The notes under the pieces: model-generated
Told to the model about the DNA's origin: nothing
Seen by the model: the letters and a program-made list of their open reading frames with translations, nothing else
Database searches by the model: none
Origin: Streptomyces sulphureus DSM 40104
GTDB taxonomy: Bacteria; Actinomycetota; Actinomycetes; Streptomycetales; Streptomycetaceae
Length of the DNA: 64,000 nt
Direction: 5' to 3'
NCBI RefSeq assembly: GCF_000381025.1
Contig: NZ_KB905822.1
Location: 1-64,000, forward strand
Made by a program: the position numbers and the translations under genes
Part shown: in pieces, positions 22,648 through 31,459 of the stretch
Layout: each line of letters opens with the position of its first letter
Numbering within the stretch: position 1 is the first letter of the stretch

Positions 22648-23622
22648 TCAGGCCGGTACGGCAGCGGCTTCGGGCACGGTTTCAGCAGCGCCACGGGCGG
22701 CGAGGTAGCGCTCGGCGTCCAGGGCTGCGGCGGCACCGGTGCCGGCGGCGGTGATGGCCTGGCGGTAGGTGTGGTCGACGACGTCGCCGGCCGCGAACAC
22801 GCCGGGAAGGCTGGTGCGGGTCGTCGGGGAGACGACCTCGATGTAGCCCTCGCCGTCCAGCGTCAGTTGGTCGGCGAAGAGTTCGGTGCGCGGGTCGTGC
22901 CCGATGGCGATGAACAGCCCCGTCACGTCCAGACCGCGGGTGGCGCCGGTGAAGACGTCACGCAGGACGACGCCGGCGAGCATGCCGCCTGTCTCCTTGA
23001 TCTCGGCGATCTCGCTGTCGAACGCGAAGGAGATCTTGTCGTCGGCGAACGCCCGGTCCTGCATGACCTTCGAGGCGCGCAGGGTGGAGCGGCGGTGGAC
23101 GACGGTGACCGACTTCGCGAAGCGGGTGAGGAAGGTGGCTTCCTCCATGGCGGTGTCGCCGCCGCCGACCACGACGATGTCTCGGCCCTTGAAGAAGAAC
23201 CCGTCGCAGGTCGCGCACCACGAGACGCCCCGGCCGGACAGCTCGTCCTCCTTGGGCAGGCCGAGTTTGCGGTAGCCGGAGCCGGTCGCGATGATCACCG
23301 TCCTGGCGCGGTGGACGGTGCCGGCGGAGTCGGTGAGGAGCTTGACGTCGCCGGTCAGGTCAACGGACACGATGTCGTCGTCGATCATCTCGGCGCCGAA
23401 CCTTTCGGCCTGGGCTCGCATGTTCTCCATCAGGACCGGGCCGTCGACGCCGTCGGGGAAGCCGGGGAAGTTCTCGACCTCTGTCGTGGTCGTCAGCGAG
23501 CCGCCGACGAAGATGGAGCTGCCGAACAGCAGGGGCCTCAGCTGGGCGCGGGCGGTGTAGAGGGCGGCGGTGTATCCGGCGGGGCCGGAGCCGATGATGG
23601 CGACCTCGCGTATCTCGCTCAC
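22648..23622 (-). CDS. trxB: Thioredoxin reductase of the arsenic operon (ArsT-type)
   Basis: 324 residues from GTG 23622, overlapping the arsC stop. Seen: FAD motif IIGSGPAGYTAAL, redox pair WCATC (Cys136, Cys139), NADPH motif VVGGGDTAMEEA, and the terminal AAGDVVDHTYRQAITAAGTG. Thioredoxin reductase recharges the thioredoxin used by the preceding arsenate reductase; trxB/arsT is a known passenger of ars operons. Probably cotranscribed leftwards with arsC. Confidence 0.92.
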   Translation of the reverse strand: MSEIREVAIIGSGPAGYTAALYTARAQLRPLLFGSSIFVGGSLTTTTEVENFPGFPDGVDGPVLMENMRAQAERFGAEMIDDDIVSVDLTGDVKLLTDSAGTVHRARTVIIATGSGYRKLGLPKEDELSGRGVSWCATCDGFFFKGRDIVVVGGGDTAMEEATFLTRFAKSVTVVHRRSTLRASKVMQDRAFADDKISFAFDSEIAEIKETGGMLAGVVLRDVFTGATRGLDVTGLFIAIGHDPRTELFADQLTLDGEGYIEVVSPTTRTSLPGVFAAGDVVDHTYRQAITAAGTGAAAALDAERYLAARGAAETVPEAAAVPA

Positions 23623-24041
23623 GCCGTCGCCTCCGGCTTGGCCGGGGCGATCTCGGCGATCAGGCCCTCGACGAGGGTCTTGATCTCGTCGCGGATCGGG
23701 CGGACGGCGGCCACGCCCTGGCCGGCGGGGTCCTCGAGCTTCCAGTCCAGGTAGCGCTTGCCGGGGAAGACGGGGCAGGTGTCGCCGCAGCCCATCGTGA
23801 TGCAGACATCGGACTCGCGGACCGCGTCGATGGTGAGGACCTTGGGGGTCTCGGCGGAGATGTCGATGCCAACCTCGGCCATGGCCTCCACGGCGGCCGG
23901 GTTCACGGCCGTGCCGGGGTTGGAGCCGGCGGAGCGGACCTCGACGCGGTCTCCGGCCAGGCGGGTCAGCCAGGCTGCGGCCATCTGGGAGCGGCCGGCG
24001 TTGTGGACGCAGACGAACAGGACGGACGGCTTGTCGGCCAT
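23619..24041 (-). CDS. arsC: Arsenate reductase, low-molecular-weight-phosphatase fold
   Basis: 140 residues from ATG 24041. The phosphate-binding loop CVHNAGRS (Cys11 to Arg17) is the active-site CX5R. Downstream cysteines at 80, 85 and 89 (SDVCITMGCGDTCPVFPG) match the resolving-cysteine region of the thioredoxin-coupled class. It reduces arsenate to arsenite for export by ACR3. Divergent from arsR; translationally coupled to trxB. Confidence 0.93.
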   Translation of the reverse strand: MADKPSVLFVCVHNAGRSQMAAAWLTRLAGDRVEVRSAGSNPGTAVNPAAVEAMAEVGIDISAETPKVLTIDAVRESDVCITMGCGDTCPVFPGKRYLDWKLEDPAGQGVAAVRPIRDEIKTLVEGLIAEIAPAKPEATA

Positions 24042-24136
24042 GGTGATCGTTCTCTCTCGTCGCATGGCGGAACCCGGCCGCCAATGACTTCAGCCCCCGC
24101 TGGTATCAGCGGGCGGTGATGTGAGAGTATCAGTGC
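24042..24136. promoter_or_regulatory. Divergent arsC / arsR promoter-operator
   Basis: The 95 bases between divergent starts contain a CCCGCTGGTATCAGCGGG hairpin (24092-24109) and GTATCAGTGCATGCTGACTT overlapping the arsR start. These are the only palindromic signals and should include the site bound by ArsR 24137. Confidence 0.6.
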
Positions 24137-24445
24137 ATGCTGACTTCAGTCGATCCTGATGTGATCCGGGTGCTGGGCGATCCGCTCCGCCTTCAGATCG
24201 TGACCCTGCTGGCGCGCGAGACGCTCTGCACGACGCACCTGGTCGAGGAGACCGGAGCCAAGCAGACCAACCTGTCCAACCACATGAAGGTGCTGCGCGA
24301 GGCCGGGATCGTGGAGACCGAGCCGTGCGGCCGCTTCACCTACTACAAGCTCAAGCCCGAGGTCCTGGCCGGACTGTCCGAGCAGTTCGCCGCGCTGGCC
24401 GACTCCGCCCGCACCGCTTCCGAGAACAAGAGGGCCTGCCCGTGA
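24137..24445 (+). CDS. arsR: ArsR-family arsenite-responsive repressor
   Basis: 102 residues from ATG 24137. The winged helix is plain: DPLRLQIVTLLARETLCTTHLVEETGAKQTNLSNHMKVLREAGIVETEPCGRFTYYKL. Candidate arsenite ligands are Cys31, Cys64 and Cys101, a placement unlike the classic ELCVCDL motif and closer to the actinobacterial ArsR type with scattered cysteines. It overlaps the acr3 gene by 4 bases and likely represses both its own operon and divergent arsC-trxB. Confidence 0.9.
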   Translation: MLTSVDPDVIRVLGDPLRLQIVTLLARETLCTTHLVEETGAKQTNLSNHMKVLREAGIVETEPCGRFTYYKLKPEVLAGLSEQFAALADSARTASENKRACP

Positions 24446-25554
24446 CCTCCACAGAGCCCACCACCGCCCCCGCTCCGGCCGGCGGTGGGGACGACTCGAT
24501 CGTCAAGAAGCTCTCCACCCTCGACCGCTACCTCGCGGTGTGGATCCTGCTCGCCATGGCCGTCGGCCTGGGCCTGGGCCGCCTCATCCCGGGCATGAAC
24601 GACGCGCTCGCCAAGATCGAGATCGGCGGTATCTCCCTGCCGATCGCGCTCGGCCTGCTGGTGATGATGTACCCGGTGCTCGCCAAGGTCCGCTACGACC
24701 GACTCGACCGCGTGACCGGCGACAAGAAGCTGATGGTGTCCTCGCTGGTCATCAACTGGATCATCGGGCCCGCCGTCATGTTCGCGCTGGCGTGGATCTT
24801 CCTGCCGGACCTGCCCGAGTACCGCACCGGCCTGATCATCGTCGGTCTCGCCCGCTGCATCGCCATGGTCATCATCTGGAACGACCTCGCCTGCGGCGAC
24901 CGGGAGGCCGCCGCCGTCCTGGTCGCACTGAACTCGGTGTTCCAGGTCCTCGCGTTCGGCCTGCTGGGCTGGTTCTACCTCGACCTGCTGCCGCGCTGGA
25001 TGAACCTCGGTGACGGCCAGGGCCTGGACGTGTCCGTGTGGCACATCGCGCTGAACGTCGTCATCTTCCTCGGCATCCCCCTGCTGGCCGGCTTCCTCAC
25101 CCGCCGCATCGGCGAGCAGAAGATGGGCCGCGAGAAGTACGAGGCAAAGTTCCTGCCGAAGATCGGCCCCTGGGCCCTGTACGGACTGCTGTTCACGATC
25201 GTCATCCTCTTCGCCCTCCAGGGCAAGACCATCACTTCGCAGCCGCTGGACGTCGCCCGGATCGCGCTGCCGCTCCTGGTCTACTTCGCGATCATGTTCT
25301 TCGGGACCTTCCTCCTCGGCAAGGGCCTCGGCCTGGCCTACGACCGCACCACGACCCTGGCGTTCACGGCGGCAGGCAACAACTTCGAGCTGGCCATCGC
25401 GGTCGCCATCGCCACCTTCGGCGTCACCTCCGGACAGGCCCTCTCGGGCGTGGTCGGACCGCTCATCGAGGTCCCGGTGCTGATCGGGCTGGTCTACGTC
25501 GCGCTCGCCTGGCGCAAGAAGTTCGGCCCCGACGCGGTGACGACGGCCCCGTGA
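24442..25554 (+). CDS. acr3: ACR3-family arsenite efflux permease
   Basis: 370 residues from GTG 24442, with about ten hydrophobic helices. The family signature GLARCIAMVIIWNDLACGDREAAAVLVALNSVFQ (residues about 134-167) holds the conserved Cys, and TAAGNNFELAIAVAIA is the second hallmark. It exports arsenite made by ArsC. Overlaps the arsO-like gene by 4 bases, so arsR-acr3-arsO form one transcript. Confidence 0.94.
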   Translation: MTSTEPTTAPAPAGGGDDSIVKKLSTLDRYLAVWILLAMAVGLGLGRLIPGMNDALAKIEIGGISLPIALGLLVMMYPVLAKVRYDRLDRVTGDKKLMVSSLVINWIIGPAVMFALAWIFLPDLPEYRTGLIIVGLARCIAMVIIWNDLACGDREAAAVLVALNSVFQVLAFGLLGWFYLDLLPRWMNLGDGQGLDVSVWHIALNVVIFLGIPLLAGFLTRRIGEQKMGREKYEAKFLPKIGPWALYGLLFTIVILFALQGKTITSQPLDVARIALPLLVYFAIMFFGTFLLGKGLGLAYDRTTTLAFTAAGNNFELAIAVAIATFGVTSGQALSGVVGPLIEVPVLIGLVYVALAWRKKFGPDAVTTAP

Positions 25555-26609
25555 CACGGCACACGGATGTGGTGGTGGTCGGTGGCGGCCAAGCAGGACT
25601 CGCCGCCGGCTACCACCTGCGTCGCCGGGGCCTCGACTTCGTGATTCTGGACGCCGATCCGGCGCCGGGTGGGTCCTGGCAGCACATGTGGGACTCGCTC
25701 CACCTGTTCTCCCCGGCGGATCACTCCTCGTTGCCGGGCCGGCTCATGCCCGCTCAGCCCGGCGAGACGTACCCGGACGCAGGGCACGTCGTCGACTACC
25801 TCACCGACTACGAGAAGCGCTACGACCTGCCCGTCCAGCACGGCACCCGCGTGGACGCCGTGCGCCGCGACGGCGAGAGGCTCTTGGTCGAGGCCGACTC
25901 GGGCACGTGGCGGGCCCGCGCGGCCATCAGTGCCACCGGCACCTGGACGCGCCCCTTCCTTCCCGCCGTCCCCGGCCGCGACGTTTTCACCGGACGGCAG
26001 CTGCACACGGTGAGCTACCGCTCTCCGGCCGACTTCGCCGGCCAGCACGTGATCGTGGTCGGCGGCGGGAACTCCGGCGCGCAGATCGCCGCTGACCTCG
26101 CTCTGGACGGCAACGTCCACGTCACGTGGGTGACCCAGCGCCCACCGCGCTTCCTGGCCGACGACATCGACGGCCGGGCCCTGTTCGATGTCGCCACCGC
26201 CCGCCGCCGTGCGCTCGAAGCCGGCCGCACCGACACCGGTGGGGTGGCCTCACTGGGCGACATCGTGGCCGTGCCGCCTGTCCGCGCGGCCCGGGACGCC
26301 GGACTACTGACCGCCAAGCCGATGTTCGCCCAGTTCACCGCTACCGGTGTCCGGTGGCCCGATGGCAGCCAGAGCGATGCGCATGCGATCGTCTGGTGCA
26401 CCGGCTTCCGCCCGGCTCTGTCCCAGCTCGCCCCGCTCAACTTGCGCGGGCCGCGGGGACACATCCCCACCGACGGCACATGTGCTGTTGGCGAGCCGCG
26501 GCTGCATCTGCTCGGCTACGGCGACTGGACCGGTGCGGCCTCTGCCACCCTGATCGGTGTGGGGCGCCCGGCCCGGGACGCGGTCCGTCACATCGCCGGG
26601 CTGCTCTGA
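25551..26609 (+). CDS. arsO: ArsO-like flavin monooxygenase
   Basis: 352 residues from GTG 25551. It shows the FAD site VVVVGGGQAGLAAGYHLRRRG, an FMO-type ATGTW motif (SATGTWTRPF), the NADPH site VVVGGGNSGAQIAADLA and WCTGFRP near the C-terminus. ArsO proteins are flavin enzymes linked to arsenic operons, thought to act on organo-arsenicals or to assist arsenite resistance. It is last in the arsR operon; no clear terminator follows. Confidence 0.82.
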   Translation: MTRHTDVVVVGGGQAGLAAGYHLRRRGLDFVILDADPAPGGSWQHMWDSLHLFSPADHSSLPGRLMPAQPGETYPDAGHVVDYLTDYEKRYDLPVQHGTRVDAVRRDGERLLVEADSGTWRARAAISATGTWTRPFLPAVPGRDVFTGRQLHTVSYRSPADFAGQHVIVVGGGNSGAQIAADLALDGNVHVTWVTQRPPRFLADDIDGRALFDVATARRRALEAGRTDTGGVASLGDIVAVPPVRAARDAGLLTAKPMFAQFTATGVRWPDGSQSDAHAIVWCTGFRPALSQLAPLNLRGPRGHIPTDGTCAVGEPRLHLLGYGDWTGAASATLIGVGRPARDAVRHIAGLL

Positions 26610-27071
26610 GCGGCCCGCCGCCCGTGTGAAGCTGCAGCGGCCGGCCGGTCCAGGCGGGGTTGCCAGCTGCGGCAGCCACGCCCCGGGCGGCAGCCGCAGG
26701 GATCCTCCGGGCCCGCTCGCGGTGGTAGCGCCGCGCCGCTCTCGTTCACCGCAATGGCTGCTGCGGTGAAAGAGAGCGGCGGGGTCGGCCCAGGGCCAGC
26801 CGAGGGTCGCGTTGAGGACCTGACCGAGGAGAAGTACTGCGTACAGGTAGGTGCTCGACGCGTTTCGGCGTGATTGGGAGTCAGTTCCACTGGCGCAGCG
26901 TGTCAGAACTGTCTTGCACAACACCCCTTCGAGAGGGGTCCTGCGAACGGCGACCTGCGGATATGTGATCGACCCGGGGGGCTTGGCAGAACTCTCGCCA
27001 CTGGCCATGTGTGAGAGGCGGACTGCGGGACCGCCCACCTAACAAGCACTTTATGTAACCAATCCAATACT
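26610..27071. other. Gene-poor spacer after arsO
   Basis: About 460 bases without a convincing gene. A 63-codon frame at 26851-27042 has ordinary composition but no ribosome binding site or recognisable product. AT-rich sequence just before the next gene (AACAAGCACTTTATGTAACCAATCCAATACTG broken over 27042-27073) is a likely promoter. A GCGGCCGGCCGGTCC stretch near 26636 could be part of a terminator for the ars operon. Confidence 0.45.
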
Positions 27072-27104
27072 GTGTGTGCCGTGTCGGTGTCTGTGGATAG
27101 GTGG

Positions 27105-27500
27105 ATGAGCCGGCCCGGACCGTGGCGGCTGGTGCTGGTCATGGTGCTGGCCGGGCTGCTGCACGTGCTTGGCTGCGCACACGGTCCGCAGGCCGCTGGA
27201 GCCCCGCGGACCGACACTTTGGCCGTTGTGACTGCTCCGGCGCACGGCCATCCCGCGGCGCCGGTGGCGGACGTTCTGTGTGATCACGGCGCGGGGGCGG
27301 GCTGCACAGGGGTGGACGAGCCCGCTGTGGTCGGCTCTCGGGCGGATCTGCCGACCTTTGTTGCCTGCCGGGCGCTCGTTGCGCCCGACTGCACTACCGG
27401 GCAGTTGCACAGGGCGCGGGAGCACCGGCCGAGGAGCCCGGGCGGCACCCGGGCGGATCACGGACGTCAGCGGGCCGCGCTGGGAATCTGGCGGGCCTGA
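27105..27500 (+). CDS. DUF6153-like exported protein
   Basis: 131 residues from ATG 27105; a GTG at 27072 would add 11. One hydrophobic N-terminal helix (WRLVLVMVLAGLLHVLGCAHGPQ) is followed by a His/Cys-containing outer part (AHGHPAAP, VLCDHGAGAGCTG), the usual layout of DUF6153 proteins. The His/Cys content suggests metal contact, and these proteins recur in actinobacterial metal islands. A related protein is encoded at 30212, on the other side of the cysteine-synthase-like/MFS pair. Confidence 0.65.
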   Translation: MSRPGPWRLVLVMVLAGLLHVLGCAHGPQAAGAPRTDTLAVVTAPAHGHPAAPVADVLCDHGAGAGCTGVDEPAVVGSRADLPTFVACRALVAPDCTTGQLHRAREHRPRSPGGTRADHGRQRAALGIWRA

Positions 27501-27627
27501 GCGGCCTTGCCTGCTGCCGCGTCTGTCACGCGGACAGCGGCGCCGTCGCTCCTGATGCTTCCCCAAAACCCCCCGGCCGTCGGCGCCTGTGACGTGGCGC
27601 TGCGGCGGCCGGCTGGAGACCCGTGCG

Positions 27628-28776
27628 ATGAACACCTCTGTCATGCCCCCTGCCCCCGCCCAGCTGCTGACCGCGGCTCCCTCCCTGCGGGCCCACAGCC
27701 CGGCCGCTCTGGTGGGCGACACCCCGGTTCTGTGGGTCGGGGAGCCCTTCGCCGCGCCCGGACGCGGCTTCTGGGCCAAGCTCGAAGGCCACAACCCCGG
27801 TGGGATCAAGGACCGTACCGCGCTGTTCATGGTCGAACGCGCCCGTGAACGCGGCGACCTGCTGCCCGGAGCAAGGATCGTGGAGTCGACCTCCGGCACG
27901 CTGGGCCTGGGACTGGCACTGGCCGGGATCGTCTTCGGCCACCCGGTCACCGTGGTCACCGACCCCGGGATGGAACCGCTGGTGTCGGGTCTGCTCACCG
28001 CCTACGGCGCGGACGTGCAGACTGTCGGTGCACCGCATCCGGTGGGGGGCTGGCAGCAGGCCCGCCGTGACCGCGTCGCCGAACTGCTGTCGGTGTATCC
28101 GGACGCCTGGTGCCCGGACCAGTACCACAACCCCGACAACGTGGCCGCCTACGCGGGCCTGGCCCACGAACTGGTCGCCCAGCTCGGGCGGATCGACGCC
28201 CTGGTGGTGAGCGTCGGCACCGGCGGGCACTCGGCCGGGGTCGCCTCGGTGCTGCGCGGCTTCTTCCCTGCCCTGAAAGTGGTGGGCGTCGACACGACGG
28301 GCTCGACCATCTTCGGGCAGGAGGCCGCCCCTCGGCTGATGCGCGGGCTGGGCAGCAGCATCTACCCCCGCAACGTCGACTACGCCCTGTTCGACGAGGT
28401 CCACTGGGTGGCCGCCGGTGAAGCCGTGTGGTCCGCCCGGGCGCTGGCCCGTTCCCGGTACGCCACCGGTGGGTGGAGCGTCGGCGCGGTCGCCCTGGTC
28501 GCCCGCCACCTGACCGCGACCCTCCCGGCCGAGGCGAGGATTGCCGCCGTCTTCCCCGACGGCCCGCACCGCTACGCCGGCACCGTCTTCGACGACACCT
28601 GGTGCCGGGAGCGCCAACTGCTGGGCAGCGAACCGGCCGATGCTCCGGAGATCATCTGCCATCCCGCCGAGCGGACAGTGACCCGGTGGACGAAGTGCGA
28701 AACCGTCGTGGACCCGGCGCCCGCCGCCCGGCCGGGCGGTGCGGATGCGGCACTGCTGGCGGGAGCGGCCCGGTGA
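27628..28776 (+). CDS. PLP-dependent cysteine-synthase-like enzyme
   Basis: 382 residues from ATG 27628. Fold-type II PLP features: catalytic Lys61 in NPGGIKDRTA, substrate loop ESTSGTLGLGLAL, and the phosphate loop SVGTGGHSAGVASVL. The C-terminal 60 residues (PEIICHPAERTVTRWTKCETV...) extend beyond a normal cysteine synthase. It overlaps the following MFS gene by 4 bases, so the two probably make and export, or detoxify, one compound. Candidates: a thiol amino acid for metal binding, or a siderophore-type precursor as with SbnA. The substrate cannot be read from sequence. Confidence 0.8.
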   Translation: MNTSVMPPAPAQLLTAAPSLRAHSPAALVGDTPVLWVGEPFAAPGRGFWAKLEGHNPGGIKDRTALFMVERARERGDLLPGARIVESTSGTLGLGLALAGIVFGHPVTVVTDPGMEPLVSGLLTAYGADVQTVGAPHPVGGWQQARRDRVAELLSVYPDAWCPDQYHNPDNVAAYAGLAHELVAQLGRIDALVVSVGTGGHSAGVASVLRGFFPALKVVGVDTTGSTIFGQEAAPRLMRGLGSSIYPRNVDYALFDEVHWVAAGEAVWSARALARSRYATGGWSVGAVALVARHLTATLPAEARIAAVFPDGPHRYAGTVFDDTWCRERQLLGSEPADAPEIICHPAERTVTRWTKCETVVDPAPAARPGGADAALLAGAAR

Positions 28777-30032
28777 AAGCCCTGTGGACGTCCACGCTGA
28801 GCTTCCCGCCCGCGGTGCGGCTGTTGATGGCCAACCAGTTCGCCATCAACCTCGCCTTCTACATGCTCATGCCCTACCTCGCCGCCCATCTGGCCGGCGA
28901 GCTCGGCCTGGCCGCCTGGGCGGTGGGCCTGGTGCTGGGCGTGCGCAACTTCTCCCAGCAGGGCATGTTCCTGATTGGCGGTACGATCGCCGACCGCTAC
29001 GGCTACAAGATCCCGATCATGGCGGGGTGTCTGCTGCGTACGGCCGGGTTCGCCCTGCTGGGCGTGGTGGACAGCCTTGCGGTCCTGATCGTCGCCTCGG
29101 CGGCCACCGGGTTCGCCGGCGCCCTGTTCAACCCGGCGGTGCGCGCCTATCTCGCCGCCGGGGCCGGTGAGCGGCGGGTGGAGGCGTTCGCGACGTTCAA
29201 CGTCTACTACCAGGCCGGGATGCTGGCCGGCCCGCTGGTCGGCCTGGCGCTGCTGGCCGCCGACTTCCGCGCGGTGTGCCTGGTCGCGGCGGGCATCTTC
29301 GCCGCCCTGACCGTGCTCCAGAGCCGCTGCCTGCCTGCCCGCGGCGCCGCCGCCGGCGGGCGGGAGAGCGGAGTGCTGGCGCAGTGGCGGACGGTGGCGG
29401 CCAACCGGCCGTTCCTGCTGTTCTCCTGCGCGATGATCGGCTCCTACGTGCTGACCTTCCAGGTCTACCTCGCGCTTCCGCTCGCCGCCGGGGCCACGCT
29501 CGGCGCGGCGGGGACGCAGGCCACCACCCTGCTGTTCGTGCTCTCCGCCGCGGTGGCCGTCGCCGGCCAGTTGCGGCTGACCGCCTGGGCGAAGACCCGC
29601 TGGAACTGCCAGGACGCCCTGGTCCGCGGCCTCTCACTGATGGGCGCGGCCTTCCTCCCCCTCGCCCTGGTCGCCGCGCGGGGCACACCCGCGCCCGGGG
29701 CGGTGGCACTGGCAGCGCTGGCCGCCGCGGTCGTCGCCCTGGCCGCCGGCAGCGCGATCGTCTACCCCTTCGAGATGGACACCGTCGTCTCGCTGTCCGG
29801 CGACCGGCTCGTTGCCACCCACTACGGCCTCTACAACACCGTCTCGGGTCTCGGAATCACCCTGGGCAACCTCGCCACCGGCGCCCTGTGGGACTACGCC
29901 CAACGCCACCAGGCCCTGTGGCTGGTGTGGACCGCACTGGCCCTGACCGGAGGCGTCTGCGCGAGCGCGGTCCTGCTGCTGGCCCGCTCCGGCCGCCTCA
30001 CCACACCCCGGCCACACCCCGCGACCGCCTGA
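28773..30032 (+). CDS. MFS transporter paired with cysteine-synthase-like enzyme
   Basis: 419 residues from GTG 28773, about 12 hydrophobic helices. The MFS loop 2-3 motif appears as GGTIADRYGYKIPIM, and the N-terminal half has MLMPYLAAHLAG. Translational coupling to the PLP enzyme suggests export of its product or uptake of its substrate. A GC-rich inverted repeat follows the stop. Confidence 0.85.
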   Translation: MKALWTSTLSFPPAVRLLMANQFAINLAFYMLMPYLAAHLAGELGLAAWAVGLVLGVRNFSQQGMFLIGGTIADRYGYKIPIMAGCLLRTAGFALLGVVDSLAVLIVASAATGFAGALFNPAVRAYLAAGAGERRVEAFATFNVYYQAGMLAGPLVGLALLAADFRAVCLVAAGIFAALTVLQSRCLPARGAAAGGRESGVLAQWRTVAANRPFLLFSCAMIGSYVLTFQVYLALPLAAGATLGAAGTQATTLLFVLSAAVAVAGQLRLTAWAKTRWNCQDALVRGLSLMGAAFLPLALVAARGTPAPGAVALAALAAAVVALAAGSAIVYPFEMDTVVSLSGDRLVATHYGLYNTVSGLGITLGNLATGALWDYAQRHQALWLVWTALALTGGVCASAVLLLARSGRLTTPRPHPATA

Positions 30033-30040
30033 CCCGCACG

Positions 30041-30070
30041 GGCCCCGGCACAGGGCCGGCCGCCGGGGCC
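30041..30070 (+). terminator. Stem-loop after MFS gene
   Basis: Arms GGCCCCGGC and GCCGGGGCC with a 12-base loop start 9 bases after the stop at 30032. Confidence 0.6.
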
Positions 30071-30211
30071 GGTGCCGCCGACGGCGCCGGGGACCCGCCC
30101 ACCACCTTGACTCCAAGGTCTTCTGCGCGGTGGACGACGCGTGTCCACCGACCGGCTGACCCTGGGGGTGGGGGGAAGGCCGGGGCGGGGGCCGGACCGT
30201 ACGATGGGCGC

Positions 30212-30616
30212 ATGACGTCCTCCGTGCAGCTGTCGAGCCGCCGCCCTGCGGGGCGGCTGTTCGCGCTGCTGGTGATGGCGGTGCTCACCGGCCTGCTGGG
30301 CATGCATGCTCTCGGCCCCGGCGGAGCGCCGTCACCACGCGCGGAGGCGGACCACGACATGGTGATGGCCGTGTCCGCCGATGCTTCCCACGCGAGTGCG
30401 GGATGCTCACACACGGACGGCGGGCCGGATCACCTTGAGCACGCGGACGGGTCCTGCGCAGCGGCCGGTATCGGTTCCGCCTATGCGCCGCCCGCGTTGG
30501 CCGGCGCCTTGCCGGACGGGTCCCCCACCCTTGCCTCGCTCATGCCGGCTGTGGCCTCGGCGGAGACCGGCCGGGCGCCCCCGGACCTGTCTGAACTGCA
30601 ACTTCTTCGGATTTAG
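30212..30616 (+). CDS. DUF6153-like exported protein (second copy type)
   Basis: 134 residues from ATG 30212. A basic N-terminus and one hydrophobic helix (LFALLVMAVLTGLLGMHAL) are followed by a His/Met/Cys-containing region (DHDMVMAVSADASHASAGCSHTDGG, HLEHADGSCAAAG, split across residues 45-90). It is the same architecture as the 27105 product, so the island has two such genes flanking the PLP/MFS pair. A copper- or metal-related extracytoplasmic role is likely from context only. Confidence 0.65.
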   Translation: MTSSVQLSSRRPAGRLFALLVMAVLTGLLGMHALGPGGAPSPRAEADHDMVMAVSADASHASAGCSHTDGGPDHLEHADGSCAAAGIGSAYAPPALAGALPDGSPTLASLMPAVASAETGRAPPDLSELQLLRI

Positions 30617-30736
30617 AGCGACCCGCACGGCACCCTGACCGGTTTGTTCCCGGTTGCCGGTGCCGCGCTTCGGCACGCCCTCATCCCATGAACATGCGCG
30701 CGCCCCGACGTGGCTGCGCGCCCAAGGAGTTGCACC

Positions 30737-31363
30737 ATGATCAGCAAGCGTTCTCACGTCCGTCGTACCGCCGTCGTGGCTGCCGCGGGTGCTGCCGCGC
30801 TCGTCCTGGCCGCCTGCGGCGGCAACGGCGACAGCTCGGCCGGACACGACGGCCACACCACCAAGTCCCCGTCATCGTCGGCGCCGGCCTCCCAAGGCCA
30901 GCACAACGCCGCCGACGTCGCCTTCGCCAAGGGCATGATCCCCCACCACCGCCAGGCCGTGGAGATGGCCGACCTCGCCCCCACCAGGGCCGGGTCGGCG
31001 GAGGTGAAGAAGCTCGCGGAGGACATCAAGAAGGCCCAGGACCCGGAGATCAAGACGATGTCCGGATGGCTGACCTCCTGGGGCGAGGAGGTGCCCGCCG
31101 AGGGCGCCATGGACCACTCCATGCACGGCACGAGCGGCATGATGAGCGCCGAGGAGATGGACAAGCTCAAGAACTCCTCGGGCAAGGCGTTCGACACCGC
31201 CTTCATGGAAATGATGATCAAGCACCACGAAGGTGCCGTGACGATGGCCAAGACCGAACAGGCCGACGGAGCGTACGAGCCCGCCAAGACCACGGCCGCA
31301 GCGATCATCACCTCCCAGACCGCGGAGATCACCCAGATGAACAAGCTGCTCGGCAAGAACTGA
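30737..31363 (+). CDS. DUF305 lipoprotein, copper-associated
   Basis: 208 residues from ATG 30737 with AAGGAG upstream. A lipobox (LVLAACGG) gives a mature N-terminal Cys. DUF305 appears as two ferritin-like half repeats, each with a double His: MIPHHRQAVEMADLA and MMIKHHEGAVTMAKT. Met/His-rich stretches (DHSMHGTSGMM) fit binding of copper or silver at the outer membrane face. It is followed by a terminator and the F510_1955-type gene. Confidence 0.88.
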   Translation: MISKRSHVRRTAVVAAAGAAALVLAACGGNGDSSAGHDGHTTKSPSSSAPASQGQHNAADVAFAKGMIPHHRQAVEMADLAPTRAGSAEVKKLAEDIKKAQDPEIKTMSGWLTSWGEEVPAEGAMDHSMHGTSGMMSAEEMDKLKNSSGKAFDTAFMEMMIKHHEGAVTMAKTEQADGAYEPAKTTAAAIITSQTAEITQMNKLLGKN

Positions 31364-31382
31364 CCGGACGCCGCAGACGAGA

Positions 31383-31412
31383 GCGGGCGGGCGCCAGCCG
31401 GTGCCCGCCCGC
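31383..31412 (+). terminator. Terminator after DUF305 gene
   Basis: 13-base arms GCGGGCGGGCGCC/GGTGCCCGCCCGC with one G-T pair and a 4-base loop, 20 bases past the stop. Confidence 0.7.
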
Positions 31413-31459
31413 CGCGGCACACCCCCGCTTCGCTTCCCCACCGACAGCTTGGACCCGCC

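Noticed and set aside
21763..23754. A 663-codon plus-strand frame across the end of the recombinase gene and trxB
   Set aside because: It runs in the wrong frame over the recombinase C-terminus and antisense to thioredoxin reductase, both of which are convincing.
24918..24926. A further GGTCGCAC within acr3, and GTGCGACC near 5531 and 9285
   Set aside because: They lie in coding sequence with no flanking complementary arms, so they are chance copies and do not belong to the hairpin family.
26851..27042. 63-codon frame between arsO and the DUF6153-type gene
   Set aside because: No ribosome binding site, no similarity to anything recognised, and amino-acid composition as expected from chance translation.
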